Below are positions 17,929 through 26,906 of a stretch of 64,000 bases of DNA, piece after piece (the stretch's first letter is position 1; each line of letters starts with the position of its first letter). Both the position numbers and the translations under genes were made by a program. The DNA lies in the NCBI RefSeq assembly GCF_000423165.1, contig NZ_AUHL01000008.1:1-64000 (forward strand), read 5' to 3'. The notes under the pieces are model-generated. The model saw nothing but the letters and a program-made list of their open reading frames with translations, was not told the origin of the DNA and ran no database searches. Origin of the DNA: Pseudidiomarina sediminum DSM 21906 (GTDB lineage: Bacteria; Pseudomonadota; Gammaproteobacteria; Enterobacterales; Alteromonadaceae).

Positions 17929-18090
17929 TCACCAGTCATCTTCATCGTCGTCATCATAGCCGTTCGACGATTGCTTGTCTGAATGCCGTTGCTTTTGCGA
18001 CGGCATTTTCATATGTGCAGTATGTTTTACTAGCATTAAGTTGCCGATAATAACCGCTAACGCTAAACCGAGAATTAGCCAAAAAGCCAT
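17929..18090 (-). CDS. YpfN/DUF2897-like membrane microprotein
   Basis: 53 residues, shorter than usual ORF cut-offs. One N-terminal transmembrane helix ([19 protein letters not shown]), a basic stretch (KMPSQKQRH), and a strongly acidic end (YDDDDEDDW). GGAGG at 18100-18104 lies nine bases upstream of the ATG. The start overlaps the end of the M15 peptidase gene by 16 bases. E. coli ypfN, downstream of dapE, encodes a protein of the same plan ending in DDDDDW-type sequence, so position and architecture agree. Function unknown. Confidence 0.7.
   Translation of the reverse strand: MAFWLILGLALAVIIGNLMLVKHTAHMKMPSQKQRHSDKQSSNGYDDDDEDDW
17982..18009 (+). terminator. Likely purC terminator inside the convergent microprotein gene
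   Basis: Stem arms 17982-17992 and 17997-18007 pair over 11 positions with one G-U, loop TTTT, followed by a short T run. It lies about 60 bases past the purC stop on the + strand. Confidence 0.5.
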
Positions 18091-18809
18091 GGGTTGGAAC
18101 CTCCATCGCTGTCATCGCCATAAAGAGGCGCACAAAGCGTATCAATAAAACGCTCCTTCAGCTCGCTGACACGCGCTAATAGGTAGTCATGACCGGCAAT
18201 ACTGTCATCGCTAAGTACCTGCCGTAATACCTCTTCACTGAGCTGCTGATGCGCTTGCTCGGCGCTTGCCCGGTAGCTCAAGTGCCAGGGTTCGGCGGCG
18301 ACGCCGCCGCGGTATTGGCGATAGGGAAAAAAGAAACCAAAGTCTTCCGCATGGTGATACAGCCAAAGGGCAAGTTCATGGCAGGGGCCACCGCGCTCAT
18401 ATTCCGCGGGCACCAATTCAAGCTGGCGCTTGCCGTCAGCAAACGGGCGAGGGTCGAATACATCTAAGTCAGTGCCCCAATGATGGCGGCTAGTACCGGG
18501 TACCGCAGACCAGGTCATCATGGCTTCAATGCGTTCACCAATGCTTAGACGCGCGGCATCAAGTGCTTCACCGGTAATGCTGTAGAGTGGCGCTGCACCG
18601 TTGAATTTGCGGTTCCAAATGCTGCGCTGCCGCTCGAAATCACGAAACCCTGATGCAATATCAAGCGCGAGCCCTGCTTCGGTTGCCGCAGCGTGCATGG
18701 CACGATAGGCGGCAAACACCTCAGGTTGTAACTTCACCGTCGCCCGTGTGATCGGGTCGTTGACCACGTGCGTTGCGGCTTTACCGGTCAGCTCAGCGAT
18801 GCTTAGCAT
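18075..18809 (-). CDS. M15 family D-alanyl-D-alanine carboxypeptidase (VanY-like)
   Basis: 244 residues. Zinc ligands fit the M15B pattern: [11 protein letters not shown] (His and Asp) and EPWHLSY (catalytic Glu and His). [10 protein letters not shown] is the conserved substrate-side block. No signal peptide is obvious, so it may act in the cytoplasm on peptidoglycan peptides or be exported by another route. The start overlaps the end of dapE by seven bases, making a yffB-dapE-M15-microprotein operon. Confidence 0.88.
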   Translation of the reverse strand: MLSIAELTGKAATHVVNDPITRATVKLQPEVFAAYRAMHAAATEAGLALDIASGFRDFERQRSIWNRKFNGAAPLYSITGEALDAARLSIGERIEAMMTWSAVPGTSRHHWGTDLDVFDPRPFADGKRQLELVPAEYERGGPCHELALWLYHHAEDFGFFFPYRQYRGGVAAEPWHLSYRASAEQAHQQLSEEVLRQVLSDDSIAGHDYLLARVSELKERFIDTLCAPLYGDDSDGGSNPWLFG

Positions 18810-19948
18810 AGCAATTGTTCCAAGATACTCTCATACACGTCGACCAACAGCTGTAAGTCGTCGACTCGAACGCATTCGTTTACCTTATGAATGGTAGCAT
18901 TGACGGGGCCAAGTTCAATCACTTGCGCACCGGTGGGCGCAATAAAGCGACCATCTGAGGTACCACCAGCGGTTGAGAGTTCAGGCGTGCGTTGGGTGTG
19001 CTTTTGAATGGCATGCACGGTCGCTTGTACCAATTCACCTTCGGCGGTGAGGAATGGCTCGCCGTTGAGCTTCCAGTCAATCGCATAATCAAGCTCATGC
19101 GCATCTAATATAGCGCGAACGCGTTGCTTGAGATCTTCCGCTGTGGTTTCGGTGCTGAAGCGAAAGTTAAAACTAACGTGAAACTCACCAGGAATGACAT
19201 TGCCAGCGCCAGTGCCAGCATGCACATTGGAAATCTGAAAGCTGGTCGGTGGAAAGGAGGCATTGCCATGGTCCCACTCGGTTTCTGCGAGCACAGCTAA
19301 GGCTGGTGCGGCGCGGTGCACGGGGTTTTGCGCTAAGTGCGGGTAGGCCACATGACCTTGCACACCATAAAGTGTCAGCTCACCGGAAAGCGACCCGCGA
19401 CGGCCGTTTTTGACCACGTCGCCCAAATGGGTCGTACTTGAAGGTTCACCGACCAGACACCAGGTGATTTTCTCGTCACGCGCTTCGAGGGTTTCGACCA
19501 CTTTGGGGGTGCCATTAATAAAGGGACCTTCTTCATCGCTGGTGATCAAAAAGGCAATACTGCCGCGATGGTCGGGGTGCTTTTGCACAAAACGCTCGGT
19601 GGCGACTAGCATGGCCGCCAAGCTGCCTTTCATATCAGCTGCGCCCCGCCCATATAGGTAGCCGTCATCATGGGTCGGGGTGAAAGGCGGATAACGCCAC
19701 GCACTTTCATTGCCACTTGGCACGACGTCGGTATGGCCAGCAAAGCAAAACACTGGCCCGCTGGTGCCGCGCCGCGCCCACAAGTTGGTGGTATCGGCAA
19801 ACACCATGGTTTCAAGAGCAAAGCCCAACGGCCGTAGGCGGTCGCCCATAAGTTGTTGGCAGCCAGCGTCTTCAGGGGTTACCGAAACACGTTCCATCAG
19901 CGCTTCAGCGAGCGCAATAACATCGTCGGTGACAGGGTGCTGACTCAT
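18803..19948 (-). CDS. dapE: Succinyl-diaminopimelate desuccinylase DapE
   Basis: 381 residues, M20 family. It releases L,L-diaminopimelate in the lysine/peptidoglycan pathway. Dinuclear zinc ligands are visible: FAGHTDVVP (His), GRGAADMKG (Asp), TSDEEGP (catalytic and bridging Glu) and the late His in NATIHKVNE. The ATG at 19948 overlaps the yffB stop (ATGA), favouring it over a start six codons upstream. Confidence 0.95.
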   Translation of the reverse strand: MSQHPVTDDVIALAEALMERVSVTPEDAGCQQLMGDRLRPLGFALETMVFADTTNLWARRGTSGPVFCFAGHTDVVPSGNESAWRYPPFTPTHDDGYLYGRGAADMKGSLAAMLVATERFVQKHPDHRGSIAFLITSDEEGPFINGTPKVVETLEARDEKITWCLVGEPSSTTHLGDVVKNGRRGSLSGELTLYGVQGHVAYPHLAQNPVHRAAPALAVLAETEWDHGNASFPPTSFQISNVHAGTGAGNVIPGEFHVSFNFRFSTETTAEDLKQRVRAILDAHELDYAIDWKLNGEPFLTAEGELVQATVHAIQKHTQRTPELSTAGGTSDGRFIAPTGAQVIELGPVNATIHKVNECVRVDDLQLLVDVYESILEQLLC

Positions 19949-20292
19949 GCAATAACCTGCTGCCACTGTGCTTCATTAAAGCCAACCAGAATACCGTCAG
20001 AGTGACATAATACTGGGCGTTTCATCAGCGTCGGGTGTTCTTGTAGCAGCGCAATCGCCACCTCGTCAGAGGCGAGTTGCTTTGCTTCGTCACTCAATTG
20101 CCGCCAAGTGGTGCTACGCTTATTCACAAGGGTCTCACGGGGAACCTGTTGCAACCACGCGGCCAGCGTGTCGTGTGACAACGGTTGCTCACGCACGTCA
20201 TGAAAGTCATAATTCACGTGCTGTTGCTCAAGATAGCGACGGGCTTTACGAACGGTGTCACAATTGGGAATGCCATATACCGTGAGGGTCAT
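19945..20292 (-). CDS. yffB: ArsC-like Spx/MgsR family protein YffB
   Basis: 115 residues from the ATG at 20292, which has AAGGA just upstream. The fold is that of ArsC with one cysteine in [11 protein letters not shown] and a second in RPVLCHSD. YffB lies before dapE in E. coli too. It is thought to be a thiol-reactive protein rather than an arsenate reductase; its function is unproven. Confidence 0.85.
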   Translation of the reverse strand: MTLTVYGIPNCDTVRKARRYLEQQHVNYDFHDVREQPLSHDTLAAWLQQVPRETLVNKRSTTWRQLSDEAKQLASDEVAIALLQEHPTLMKRPVLCHSDGILVGFNEAQWQQVIA

Positions 20293-20370
20293 TGTTTTGG
20301 TCCTTTTTACTGCGATAATTCGAGGTGCAGACGCATTGTGACAAAAGCGCGGTGGATTCTCCACAATTTG

Positions 20371-20379
20371 TGTGGATAA
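20371..20379 (-). promoter_or_regulatory. Perfect DnaA box between yffB-dapE and yfbV
   Basis: TGTGGATAA on the + strand, i.e. TTATCCACA on the minus strand, 79 nt upstream of the yffB ATG and 98 nt upstream of the yfbV ATG in the divergent region. With the box at 8251 it is one of two exact consensus boxes I saw in the window. Confidence 0.5.
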
Positions 20380-20476
20380 CTCTGTGGGTTAGCTGCTGTG
20401 AACTATTTAAGTGCATGATTTTATTGGTTAAGTTGGTGTGGTCATTCCTTGACCATGTTGATCAAAAGGACAGCAA

Positions 20477-20890
20477 ATGAAACTTTCGTTGTGGCAAGTG
20501 TTAAAAACCGGACATCAGTACGCGGCGATTTGGCCGCATCACGCGGTGGTGGCTGCCATGACGGAAACACGGGTGGTGCCGGCGGTGCAGTTTGCCTCGA
20601 AATGGATGCCTGCGGTGGCAGTGGTCAACTTTTTAGTGCAATACCAGTGGTTGGGCATGAGCTTTTTGCCGCAAGCCTTAGTGAGCTCGTTGTTTTTAAT
20701 CTCGTTGCCATTACAAGGTTGGTATTGGCTAGGACGGCGGGCCGTGAGTCGCCTTGATCCACGGTTGCAGCATTGGTATTTAGAGTTGACGCGAAAGTTG
20801 ACGATGCAACCCCGCCCTAAGCCCACTCGGATGGACTTAGCACGGGTATTGCGTAAGGCGTTGCAGGAACTGCCGCCAGAAGAACATTAG
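20477..20890 (+). CDS. yfbV: UPF0208 membrane protein YfbV
   Basis: 137 residues, two transmembrane helices in the first two thirds (about 43-60 and 68-88), and a basic C-terminal region. Blocks such as the N-terminal [17 protein letters not shown] and [15 protein letters not shown] match E. coli YfbV, which has been implicated in insulating the Ter macrodomain. AAAGGA at 20465-20470 supports the start. The stop interlocks (TTAG) with that of xthA. Confidence 0.82.
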   Translation: MKLSLWQVLKTGHQYAAIWPHHAVVAAMTETRVVPAVQFASKWMPAVAVVNFLVQYQWLGMSFLPQALVSSLFLISLPLQGWYWLGRRAVSRLDPRLQHWYLELTRKLTMQPRPKPTRMDLARVLRKALQELPPEEH

Positions 20891-21696
20891 AGCTTAAATT
20901 CGCTCCAAATCGGCGCGTGATCCGATGGCTTTTCGATACCGCGGAGCTCGTAATCAATGCCCGTATCCACCACTTTGGCAGCTAAGTTTGTGGTAGCCAA
21001 AATTAAGTCAATACGCAGACCGCGGTTATCGTCGAAGCCACGAGAACGGTAATCGAACCAGCTGAACTGATCGGTCACGTCTGGATGTTGCTGCCGGAAA
21101 GTGTCGACTAAGCCCCAATCTAATAAGGTATTGAGCCAAACCCGTTCTTCGGGCAAGAAACTACATTTACCGGTGCGTAGCCAACGTTTCGCATTCGCGT
21201 CGCCAATACCGATATCGCAATCTTGATGCGAAATATTAACATCACCCATCACCACCACCGGTTGTTGCGGATCAAGCGAGGTGTGTAAGTAGTCCATCAA
21301 ATCGGCATAAAACTTTTCTTTGGCCGGAAACTTTAACGGATGGTCGCGGCTTTCACCTTGCGGGAAATAGCCGTTCAGAACGCGTACGCGGGTGCCATCG
21401 GCATTGACCCAATCGCCCATGATCATGCGGCGTTGCGCTTCTTCACCGTCGTTCGGGAAACCGAACATGGGGTTCTCAAGCGGCTGTTTACTCAATAGGG
21501 CGACACCATAATGACCTTTCTGACCGTGATAGATCACGTGGTAGCCCATGGCCTCAACGTCGGCGACCGGAAACTGTTCATCGTGGACTTTGGTTTCTTG
21601 TAAACCAATCACATCCGGTTGATGTTTTTCAATCAACGCTTGCAACTGATGCAAGCGGGCGCGAATACCGTTGATGTTAAACGAAATGACTTTCAT
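20887..21696 (-). CDS. xthA: Exodeoxyribonuclease III XthA
   Basis: 269 residues from the ATG at 21696; a longer in-frame extension upstream has no family similarity. It is the AP endonuclease/3'-exonuclease of base excision repair. The EEP motifs are present: NINGIRARL, the metal Glu in [15 protein letters not shown], and the C-terminal LRIDLILAT and SDHAPIW (catalytic Asp-His). Confidence 0.94.
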   Translation of the reverse strand: MKVISFNINGIRARLHQLQALIEKHQPDVIGLQETKVHDEQFPVADVEAMGYHVIYHGQKGHYGVALLSKQPLENPMFGFPNDGEEAQRRMIMGDWVNADGTRVRVLNGYFPQGESRDHPLKFPAKEKFYADLMDYLHTSLDPQQPVVVMGDVNISHQDCDIGIGDANAKRWLRTGKCSFLPEERVWLNTLLDWGLVDTFRQQHPDVTDQFSWFDYRSRGFDDNRGLRIDLILATTNLAAKVVDTGIDYELRGIEKPSDHAPIWSEFKL

Positions 21697-21849
21697 ACGG
21701 GCATGAATCCTATTGCTGTAAAAGGCGTTGTTAAACAATGCTGGCAAGCATACCAGAAGCCCTAAAGCGGTGCGACCTTGAGGCTGTCCGCGGCGTTGTT
21801 TTTGGGTATACTGGGGGCACAAAAATGAGAAAAAAGAAGGGAGAGCTGT

Positions 21850-22917
21850 ATGGCGACCGATTGGTTGCAAGTACGCGCCGGACAACGCGCGTACCAGCAC
21901 ATCAAAGAGCAAGGGTTAAGCGCGGCAGACATTCAACTGTTAGTAGGAGCGTCGGGCGGACCTAAGTGGTTCGTTTTACAAGGTTTGGACCGCTATTTAT
22001 TTGGTGAGTTTTTTGCTGATCGTCAGCAGCCTCTCGATCTCTTAGGCACCTCAGCTGGCGCATGGCGCTTTGCAGCGCTAGGACAGCGTGACCCAGTTGC
22101 CGCGAGTGAGCTGTTTTGTCGCCTCTACAGCACGCAAACCTACAGTGCCAAACCCGATGTGCAAGAAATCACCGATGAAGCACGCAAGCTGTTGGCCGAG
22201 TACATTCCCGATAGTGCTGTGGGCGATATTCTGCAGCAAGACCGGTTTCGTCATCATTGGATTGTTGCCCGTTGCCGCGGCATGACTGCGATTGAAGGCA
22301 AGCGCCAATTGCTTGGGCTGCTTGCCTCAGCAGCGGCTAACCGCGTGAAACGTCAGTGGCTGGGTAAGTTTTATGAGCGGGTGCTATTTCATCACCCGGC
22401 ATCGAATGCGACATTTACGCAGCAGTGGAACGATTTGCCGACGCGCTATGCCGCATTATCGGAACAAAACTTTAAGCAAGCCTTATTAGCCACCGGGTCG
22501 ATCCCTATGGTGCTTTCCGGCGTGCGTGATATTGCCGGTGCCCCAGCGGGTACCTACCGTGACGGCGGGGTTACTGACTACCACTTCGATCTTGATTTTG
22601 GTGGTGTTGATGGGCTGGTACTGTATCCTCATTTTCATCAAGAAGTGATTCCGGGGTGGTTTGATAAAAGCATCAAGTCACGGCGAACGACGGGCCAGCA
22701 TTGGCCGAATGTGATCCTTTTAACGCCTACCGCAGAATTCATTGAGGCGCTACCTTACAAGAAAATCCCAGATCGCACAGACTTTGCTAAGCTTGATGCA
22801 GAGCAACGCATTCAGTATTGGCAACAAGCGGTCGAACAAGGGAAATGGATGGCGGAGCAGCTGCACGAGTGGATCGCAACGGATCGGATTCGAGAGAAAG
22901 TACAGCTTTGGACCTAA
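21850..22917 (+). CDS. Patatin-like phospholipase
   Basis: 355 residues. The oxyanion loop GASGGPKW is near residue 34, the nucleophile elbow GTSAGAWR near 64, and the catalytic Asp in [11 protein letters not shown] near 237, the standard Ser-Asp dyad order of patatin lipases. No signal peptide, so a cytoplasmic or membrane-associated acyl hydrolase is expected. The substrate is unknown. hemH follows 21 bases later on the same strand. Confidence 0.82.
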   Translation: MATDWLQVRAGQRAYQHIKEQGLSAADIQLLVGASGGPKWFVLQGLDRYLFGEFFADRQQPLDLLGTSAGAWRFAALGQRDPVAASELFCRLYSTQTYSAKPDVQEITDEARKLLAEYIPDSAVGDILQQDRFRHHWIVARCRGMTAIEGKRQLLGLLASAAANRVKRQWLGKFYERVLFHHPASNATFTQQWNDLPTRYAALSEQNFKQALLATGSIPMVLSGVRDIAGAPAGTYRDGGVTDYHFDLDFGGVDGLVLYPHFHQEVIPGWFDKSIKSRRTTGQHWPNVILLTPTAEFIEALPYKKIPDRTDFAKLDAEQRIQYWQQAVEQGKWMAEQLHEWIATDRIREKVQLWT

Positions 22918-22938
22918 TTTAGTTTGTAGAGGTTGAGA

Positions 22939-24042
22939 ATGGATTACCGTGGAATGCCAGATTTTTCGCACGCACAGCAGGATCGCATTGGGGTCTTGAT
23001 CACCAATTTAGGTACCCCTGATGCGCCCGATACCCCCTCATTGCGACGTTACTTGAAAGAGTTTTTATCTGACCCGCGGGTGGTGGAAGTACCGCGAGCG
23101 TTGTGGTGGTTGATCCTCAACGGCGTGATACTACGCATTCGCCCCAAGCGTTCTGCCGCAGCCTATCGAACCGTGTGGACCGAGCAAGGTTCGCCTCTGC
23201 TGACCCATACCAAAGCACAAGCGGAGCAACTGCAACACCAACTCAAGCAACAGTATGGTGAGCAGGTGATTGTGCGTTATGCCATGCGGTATGGCAATCC
23301 GAGTATGGCCAGTGTGATTGACAGCATGTTAGAAGATGGCGTGCGCAAGCTTTTAGTGTTGCCACTTTATCCGCAGTATTCCGCGGCAACCACCGCATCT
23401 ACCTTTGATGCGGTGGCGAAAGATTTTACCCAACGGCGTTGGTTACCTGATTTGCGCTTTGTGAGCCACTATCATGACGATGAAGGTTACATCGAGGCCT
23501 GTGCAGCACAGATCCGGCGTTATTGGCAGCAGCATGACCGTCCGCAGAAATTGATCTTTTCGTATCACGGCGTGCCGCTGAAGTATTTGCAAAAAGGCGA
23601 TCCTTACCATTGTGAGTGCCACAAAACCTCGCGTTTGATTGGCGAAGCCCTTGGGTTACGCAAAGACGAGTATTTGACGACTTTCCAGTCACGCTTTGGT
23701 CGTGAAGAGTGGCTCAAACCTTACACCGACGAAACCTTAAAAGCCTTGCCAGCACAGGGCGTAAAAGACGTGCATGTGTTTTGTCCTGGGTTTAGTGCTG
23801 ACTGTTTAGAAACCATTGAAGAAATTGGCGAGGAAAACCGCGAATACTTTATCGAGTCAGGCGGGGAAAACTACGCCTATATTCCGGCGCTCAATGCCAA
23901 TGCCGAACATATTGATGCCTTAACACGGCTGATCGAAAGGGAATTACAAGGTTGGCAGGTGACCCGTGACAGTCAAGCGTCAGAAGACCGCGCCAGTGCC
24001 TTGAAACAAAACTATGGCAGTATTGAGACATCTGATTTGTAA
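22939..24042 (+). CDS. hemH: Ferrochelatase HemH
   Basis: 367 residues. It inserts ferrous iron into protoporphyrin IX, the last step of heme synthesis. NLGTPDAPDTPSLRRYLKEFLSD opens the fold; the catalytic His is in IFSYHGVP and the conserved Glu/Cys region is CPGFSADCLETIEEI. ATG at 22939 with AGAGG six bases upstream is preferred to a TTG two codons earlier. The PLD gene starts 12 bases later. Confidence 0.96.
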   Translation: MDYRGMPDFSHAQQDRIGVLITNLGTPDAPDTPSLRRYLKEFLSDPRVVEVPRALWWLILNGVILRIRPKRSAAAYRTVWTEQGSPLLTHTKAQAEQLQHQLKQQYGEQVIVRYAMRYGNPSMASVIDSMLEDGVRKLLVLPLYPQYSAATTASTFDAVAKDFTQRRWLPDLRFVSHYHDDEGYIEACAAQIRRYWQQHDRPQKLIFSYHGVPLKYLQKGDPYHCECHKTSRLIGEALGLRKDEYLTTFQSRFGREEWLKPYTDETLKALPAQGVKDVHVFCPGFSADCLETIEEIGEENREYFIESGGENYAYIPALNANAEHIDALTRLIERELQGWQVTRDSQASEDRASALKQNYGSIETSDL

Positions 24043-24054
24043 GGAAGCGTATTT

Positions 24055-25521
24055 GTGAGTGAAGCGGTCGTACCGGGACGTCTAGCACGCGCAATTGCAC
24101 CTCTTGCCGCAGCGCATCAGGGGGAGAGCGGTGTGGTGCCCTTGGTCGATGCCCGTGAAGCGTTTGCTGCTCGGGTACTGCTGGCGCACCAAGCGGAGTT
24201 TACTCTAGACGTTCAGTACTATATTTGGCGACATGATATTACTGGCACCATTATGTTTGAGGCCCTCCATGAGGCCGCTGACCGTGGCGTGAAAGTACGA
24301 TTGCTGCTTGATGATCATAATACTGCCGGGCTTGATGCCACGTTAAAGGGCTTGCACCAGCACCCAAACATCGAGGTTCGCTTATTTAATCCGTTGCGTT
24401 TGCGCCGGCCGCGCATGTTGAATTACCTGTTCGATTTCAAGCGGGTCAACCGACGCATGCACAACAAAGCGTTTGTCGTGGACGGTGAAGTGGTCATTAG
24501 CGGCGGACGTAACATCGGTGATGAGTATTTTGGCGCGACCAGTGATGTGTTGTTCGCCGATTTAGATGTGTTGCTGATAGGTCCAATAGTGAAAAAGGTA
24601 CAGAGCGATTTTGATCGCTATTGGGAGAGCGAGTCGGCATGGCCGTTAGAGCGGCTGTTTAGTCTCACAAAACCACAAGACCTGTCCACGTTGCATGCGA
24701 TTGCTGAGCGCTATAAGCAAGACACGAAAGCTCAAGCCTATGTCAAAGCGATTGAAGAGCTCCCCTTTATTCAGCAGCTCTTGCAGCGTGAGCTTGAGGT
24801 CTATTGGGCACCGACGCAATTGGTCAGTGACTCACCGGCGAAAGCGTTGGGCCGCGCCAAACCGCAACAAATGGTACCGCATCAACTAAAACAAGTATTG
24901 GATGAGCCGCAATCGCATACCACCCTGGTGTCGCCGTATTTCGTCCCGACCCGAACTGGCGTGAACGAGTTGATTGCCATGGCCAAGCGGGGCGTGCAAA
25001 TCATCATTTTGACCAACTCATTGGAAGCCACCGACGTGGCTGTGGTGCATGCAGGTTATGCGAAATGGCGTCGTAAATTACTGCGTCATGGCATTCAACT
25101 TTTTGAAATGCAACGCTTATCACCTTTGGCGCGTTGGCAAGAACGACGGGCGCGACGGCAGCGCTTGAAAGGCAAGGAGCGCTTCGGTAGCTCAGCCTCA
25201 AGCTTGCACGCGAAAACCTTCTTAGTGGATTCGGCGCGAGTGTTTGTCGGTTCGTTAAATTTCGATCCGCGTTCAGCTGCCATTAACACCGAACTCGGCT
25301 TCGTGATGCACAGTAAGGCGTTGGCCGCGCGGATTGAAGCTACCATTGTTGAAACCCTGCCAAACTATGCTTATCAACTGCGTTTAATTGGTAACCGTAT
25401 TGTTTGGGTGGAAAGGCTTGGCAAACAAAAGTCATGGTATTACTCTGAACCTAATGCATCGATTTGGCGTCGGCTTGCTGTACGTATTTTGGAGCGGTTG
25501 CCGATCGAACGTTTGCTTTAA
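24055..25521 (+). CDS. Phospholipase D family protein (ClsC/YmdC-like)
   Basis: 488 residues, GTG start preceded by AAGGA. Two complete HKD motifs, MHNKAFVVD followed by GGRN (about residue 138) and LHAKTFLVD followed by GSLNFDPRS (about 383), define the two-lobed PLD active site. Length and order fit cardiolipin synthase C relatives, which use phosphatidylethanolamine and phosphatidylglycerol. No membrane helix at the N-terminus. Activity on other phosphodiesters is possible. Confidence 0.82.
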   Translation: MSEAVVPGRLARAIAPLAAAHQGESGVVPLVDAREAFAARVLLAHQAEFTLDVQYYIWRHDITGTIMFEALHEAADRGVKVRLLLDDHNTAGLDATLKGLHQHPNIEVRLFNPLRLRRPRMLNYLFDFKRVNRRMHNKAFVVDGEVVISGGRNIGDEYFGATSDVLFADLDVLLIGPIVKKVQSDFDRYWESESAWPLERLFSLTKPQDLSTLHAIAERYKQDTKAQAYVKAIEELPFIQQLLQRELEVYWAPTQLVSDSPAKALGRAKPQQMVPHQLKQVLDEPQSHTTLVSPYFVPTRTGVNELIAMAKRGVQIIILTNSLEATDVAVVHAGYAKWRRKLLRHGIQLFEMQRLSPLARWQERRARRQRLKGKERFGSSASSLHAKTFLVDSARVFVGSLNFDPRSAAINTELGFVMHSKALAARIEATIVETLPNYAYQLRLIGNRIVWVERLGKQKSWYYSEPNASIWRRLAVRILERLPIERLL

Positions 25522-25538
25522 CGCACGAGGGATGGGTT

Positions 25539-26906
25539 ATGCGATTAACGTTTTTAGGCGCGAGTGAAACGGTTACCGGCTCAAAATACTTATTGGAGAC
25601 AGACACCACGCGCGTGCTGATCGACTGCGGGTTATTTCAAGGCTATAAATGGTTGCGTGAGCGCAATTGGCAACCCATTCCACTAGGCATCAATGAGGTT
25701 GATGCCGTCGTTCTGACCCATGCACACCTTGACCACTCTGGCTATGTTCCTGTGCTCTATGCACATGGTTTTCGTGGGCCTGTGTATGGTCATTACGGCA
25801 CCCTAGGTCTGTGCCAAATTCTTTGGCCTGACAGTGGTCGCATTCAGGAAGAAGACGCGAAATTCTACAAAAAGCACAAGCTCAGTAAGCACCGCGAACC
25901 ACGTCCACTATACGATGAGGCCACGGCAGATCAGGCCTTGACCTTGCTGCGTGGGGTCGAATACGAGGAAGTCTTTCAGATCGGTGATATCACCTTACGC
26001 CTCCAACCCGCCGGGCATATTCTTGGCGCTGCCAGTATTATCGCCGAGCACCAAGGTACCCGCATTGGCTTTAGTGGTGATGTGGGGCGTCCCAACGATA
26101 TCTTAATGAAGCCACCGAAACCTTTGCCCGAAGTCGATTACTTATTGCTGGAAGCCACCTACGGCGACCGTCGCCACACCGATGAAGACCCATGGCAGCA
26201 ATTGGCTGATGTGGTCAATGAGACGGCCGCTGCTGGCGGCGTATTGATGATCCCGAGTTTTGCCGTCGGGCGCGCGCAATTGCTACAACATATGCTGGTC
26301 ACCTTGATGAAAGAAGGGCGTATTCCGCGCTTACCGATGTTCTTGGACAGCCCGATGGCGATTAGTGTGTCACAACTCTATGACGAACAATGTGACTATC
26401 ATCGTTTGAGTGACGCACAGTGTGATGCGATGGAAGGCGCGGTGATCTATACCCATAGTGTGGAGGAATCGAAAGCCATTGCGCACCAAGGCGCCCCCCA
26501 TATTATTATTGCTGGTAGCGGGATGGCGACCGGTGGGCGGATCTTGCATCACTTTAAGCATTGGTTGAGTGACCACCGAAGTACCGTATTGTTCAGTGGC
26601 CACCAAGCAGGTGGTACCCGTGGGGCGAAAATGGCGCAGGGCGTTGAGCGGATCAAATTGCATGGGCAGTGGTTACCGGTCAAAGCGCGTATTCGCCAGC
26701 TTGATGGCTTGTCCGGCCATGCCGATTATGCCGAGCTTGGCGACTGGTTGAAACAGTCTGCGTTGCCAGCGAACACCAAAGTGTATTTGGTGCATGGCGA
26801 GCCCGACGCGCTTGAGGCAATGTCAGATCACCTCAAGCAAACCACCAGCTATGACGTGCATGTCGCGGCCTATCGGCAAGTGCTCCATTTTAATAATGAC
26901 GGTTAA
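25539..26906 (+). CDS. Metallo-beta-lactamase / beta-CASP RNA-processing type protein
   Basis: 455 residues from the ATG at 25539. The zinc motif THAHLDHSGYVP is near residue 60, followed by GHILGAAS and FSGDVGRP (metal-binding His and Asp), the beta-CASP insert (PSFAVGRAQ to SGMATGGRI), and the RMMBL end with LSGHADY and VHGEPDA. This is the CPSF73/Ysh1-like branch, ribonucleases or exonucleases; the bacterial members have poorly known roles. The stop interlocks (TTAA) with that of the SLC13 gene. Confidence 0.85.
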   Translation: MRLTFLGASETVTGSKYLLETDTTRVLIDCGLFQGYKWLRERNWQPIPLGINEVDAVVLTHAHLDHSGYVPVLYAHGFRGPVYGHYGTLGLCQILWPDSGRIQEEDAKFYKKHKLSKHREPRPLYDEATADQALTLLRGVEYEEVFQIGDITLRLQPAGHILGAASIIAEHQGTRIGFSGDVGRPNDILMKPPKPLPEVDYLLLEATYGDRRHTDEDPWQQLADVVNETAAAGGVLMIPSFAVGRAQLLQHMLVTLMKEGRIPRLPMFLDSPMAISVSQLYDEQCDYHRLSDAQCDAMEGAVIYTHSVEESKAIAHQGAPHIIIAGSGMATGGRILHHFKHWLSDHRSTVLFSGHQAGGTRGAKMAQGVERIKLHGQWLPVKARIRQLDGLSGHADYAELGDWLKQSALPANTKVYLVHGEPDALEAMSDHLKQTTSYDVHVAAYRQVLHFNNDG

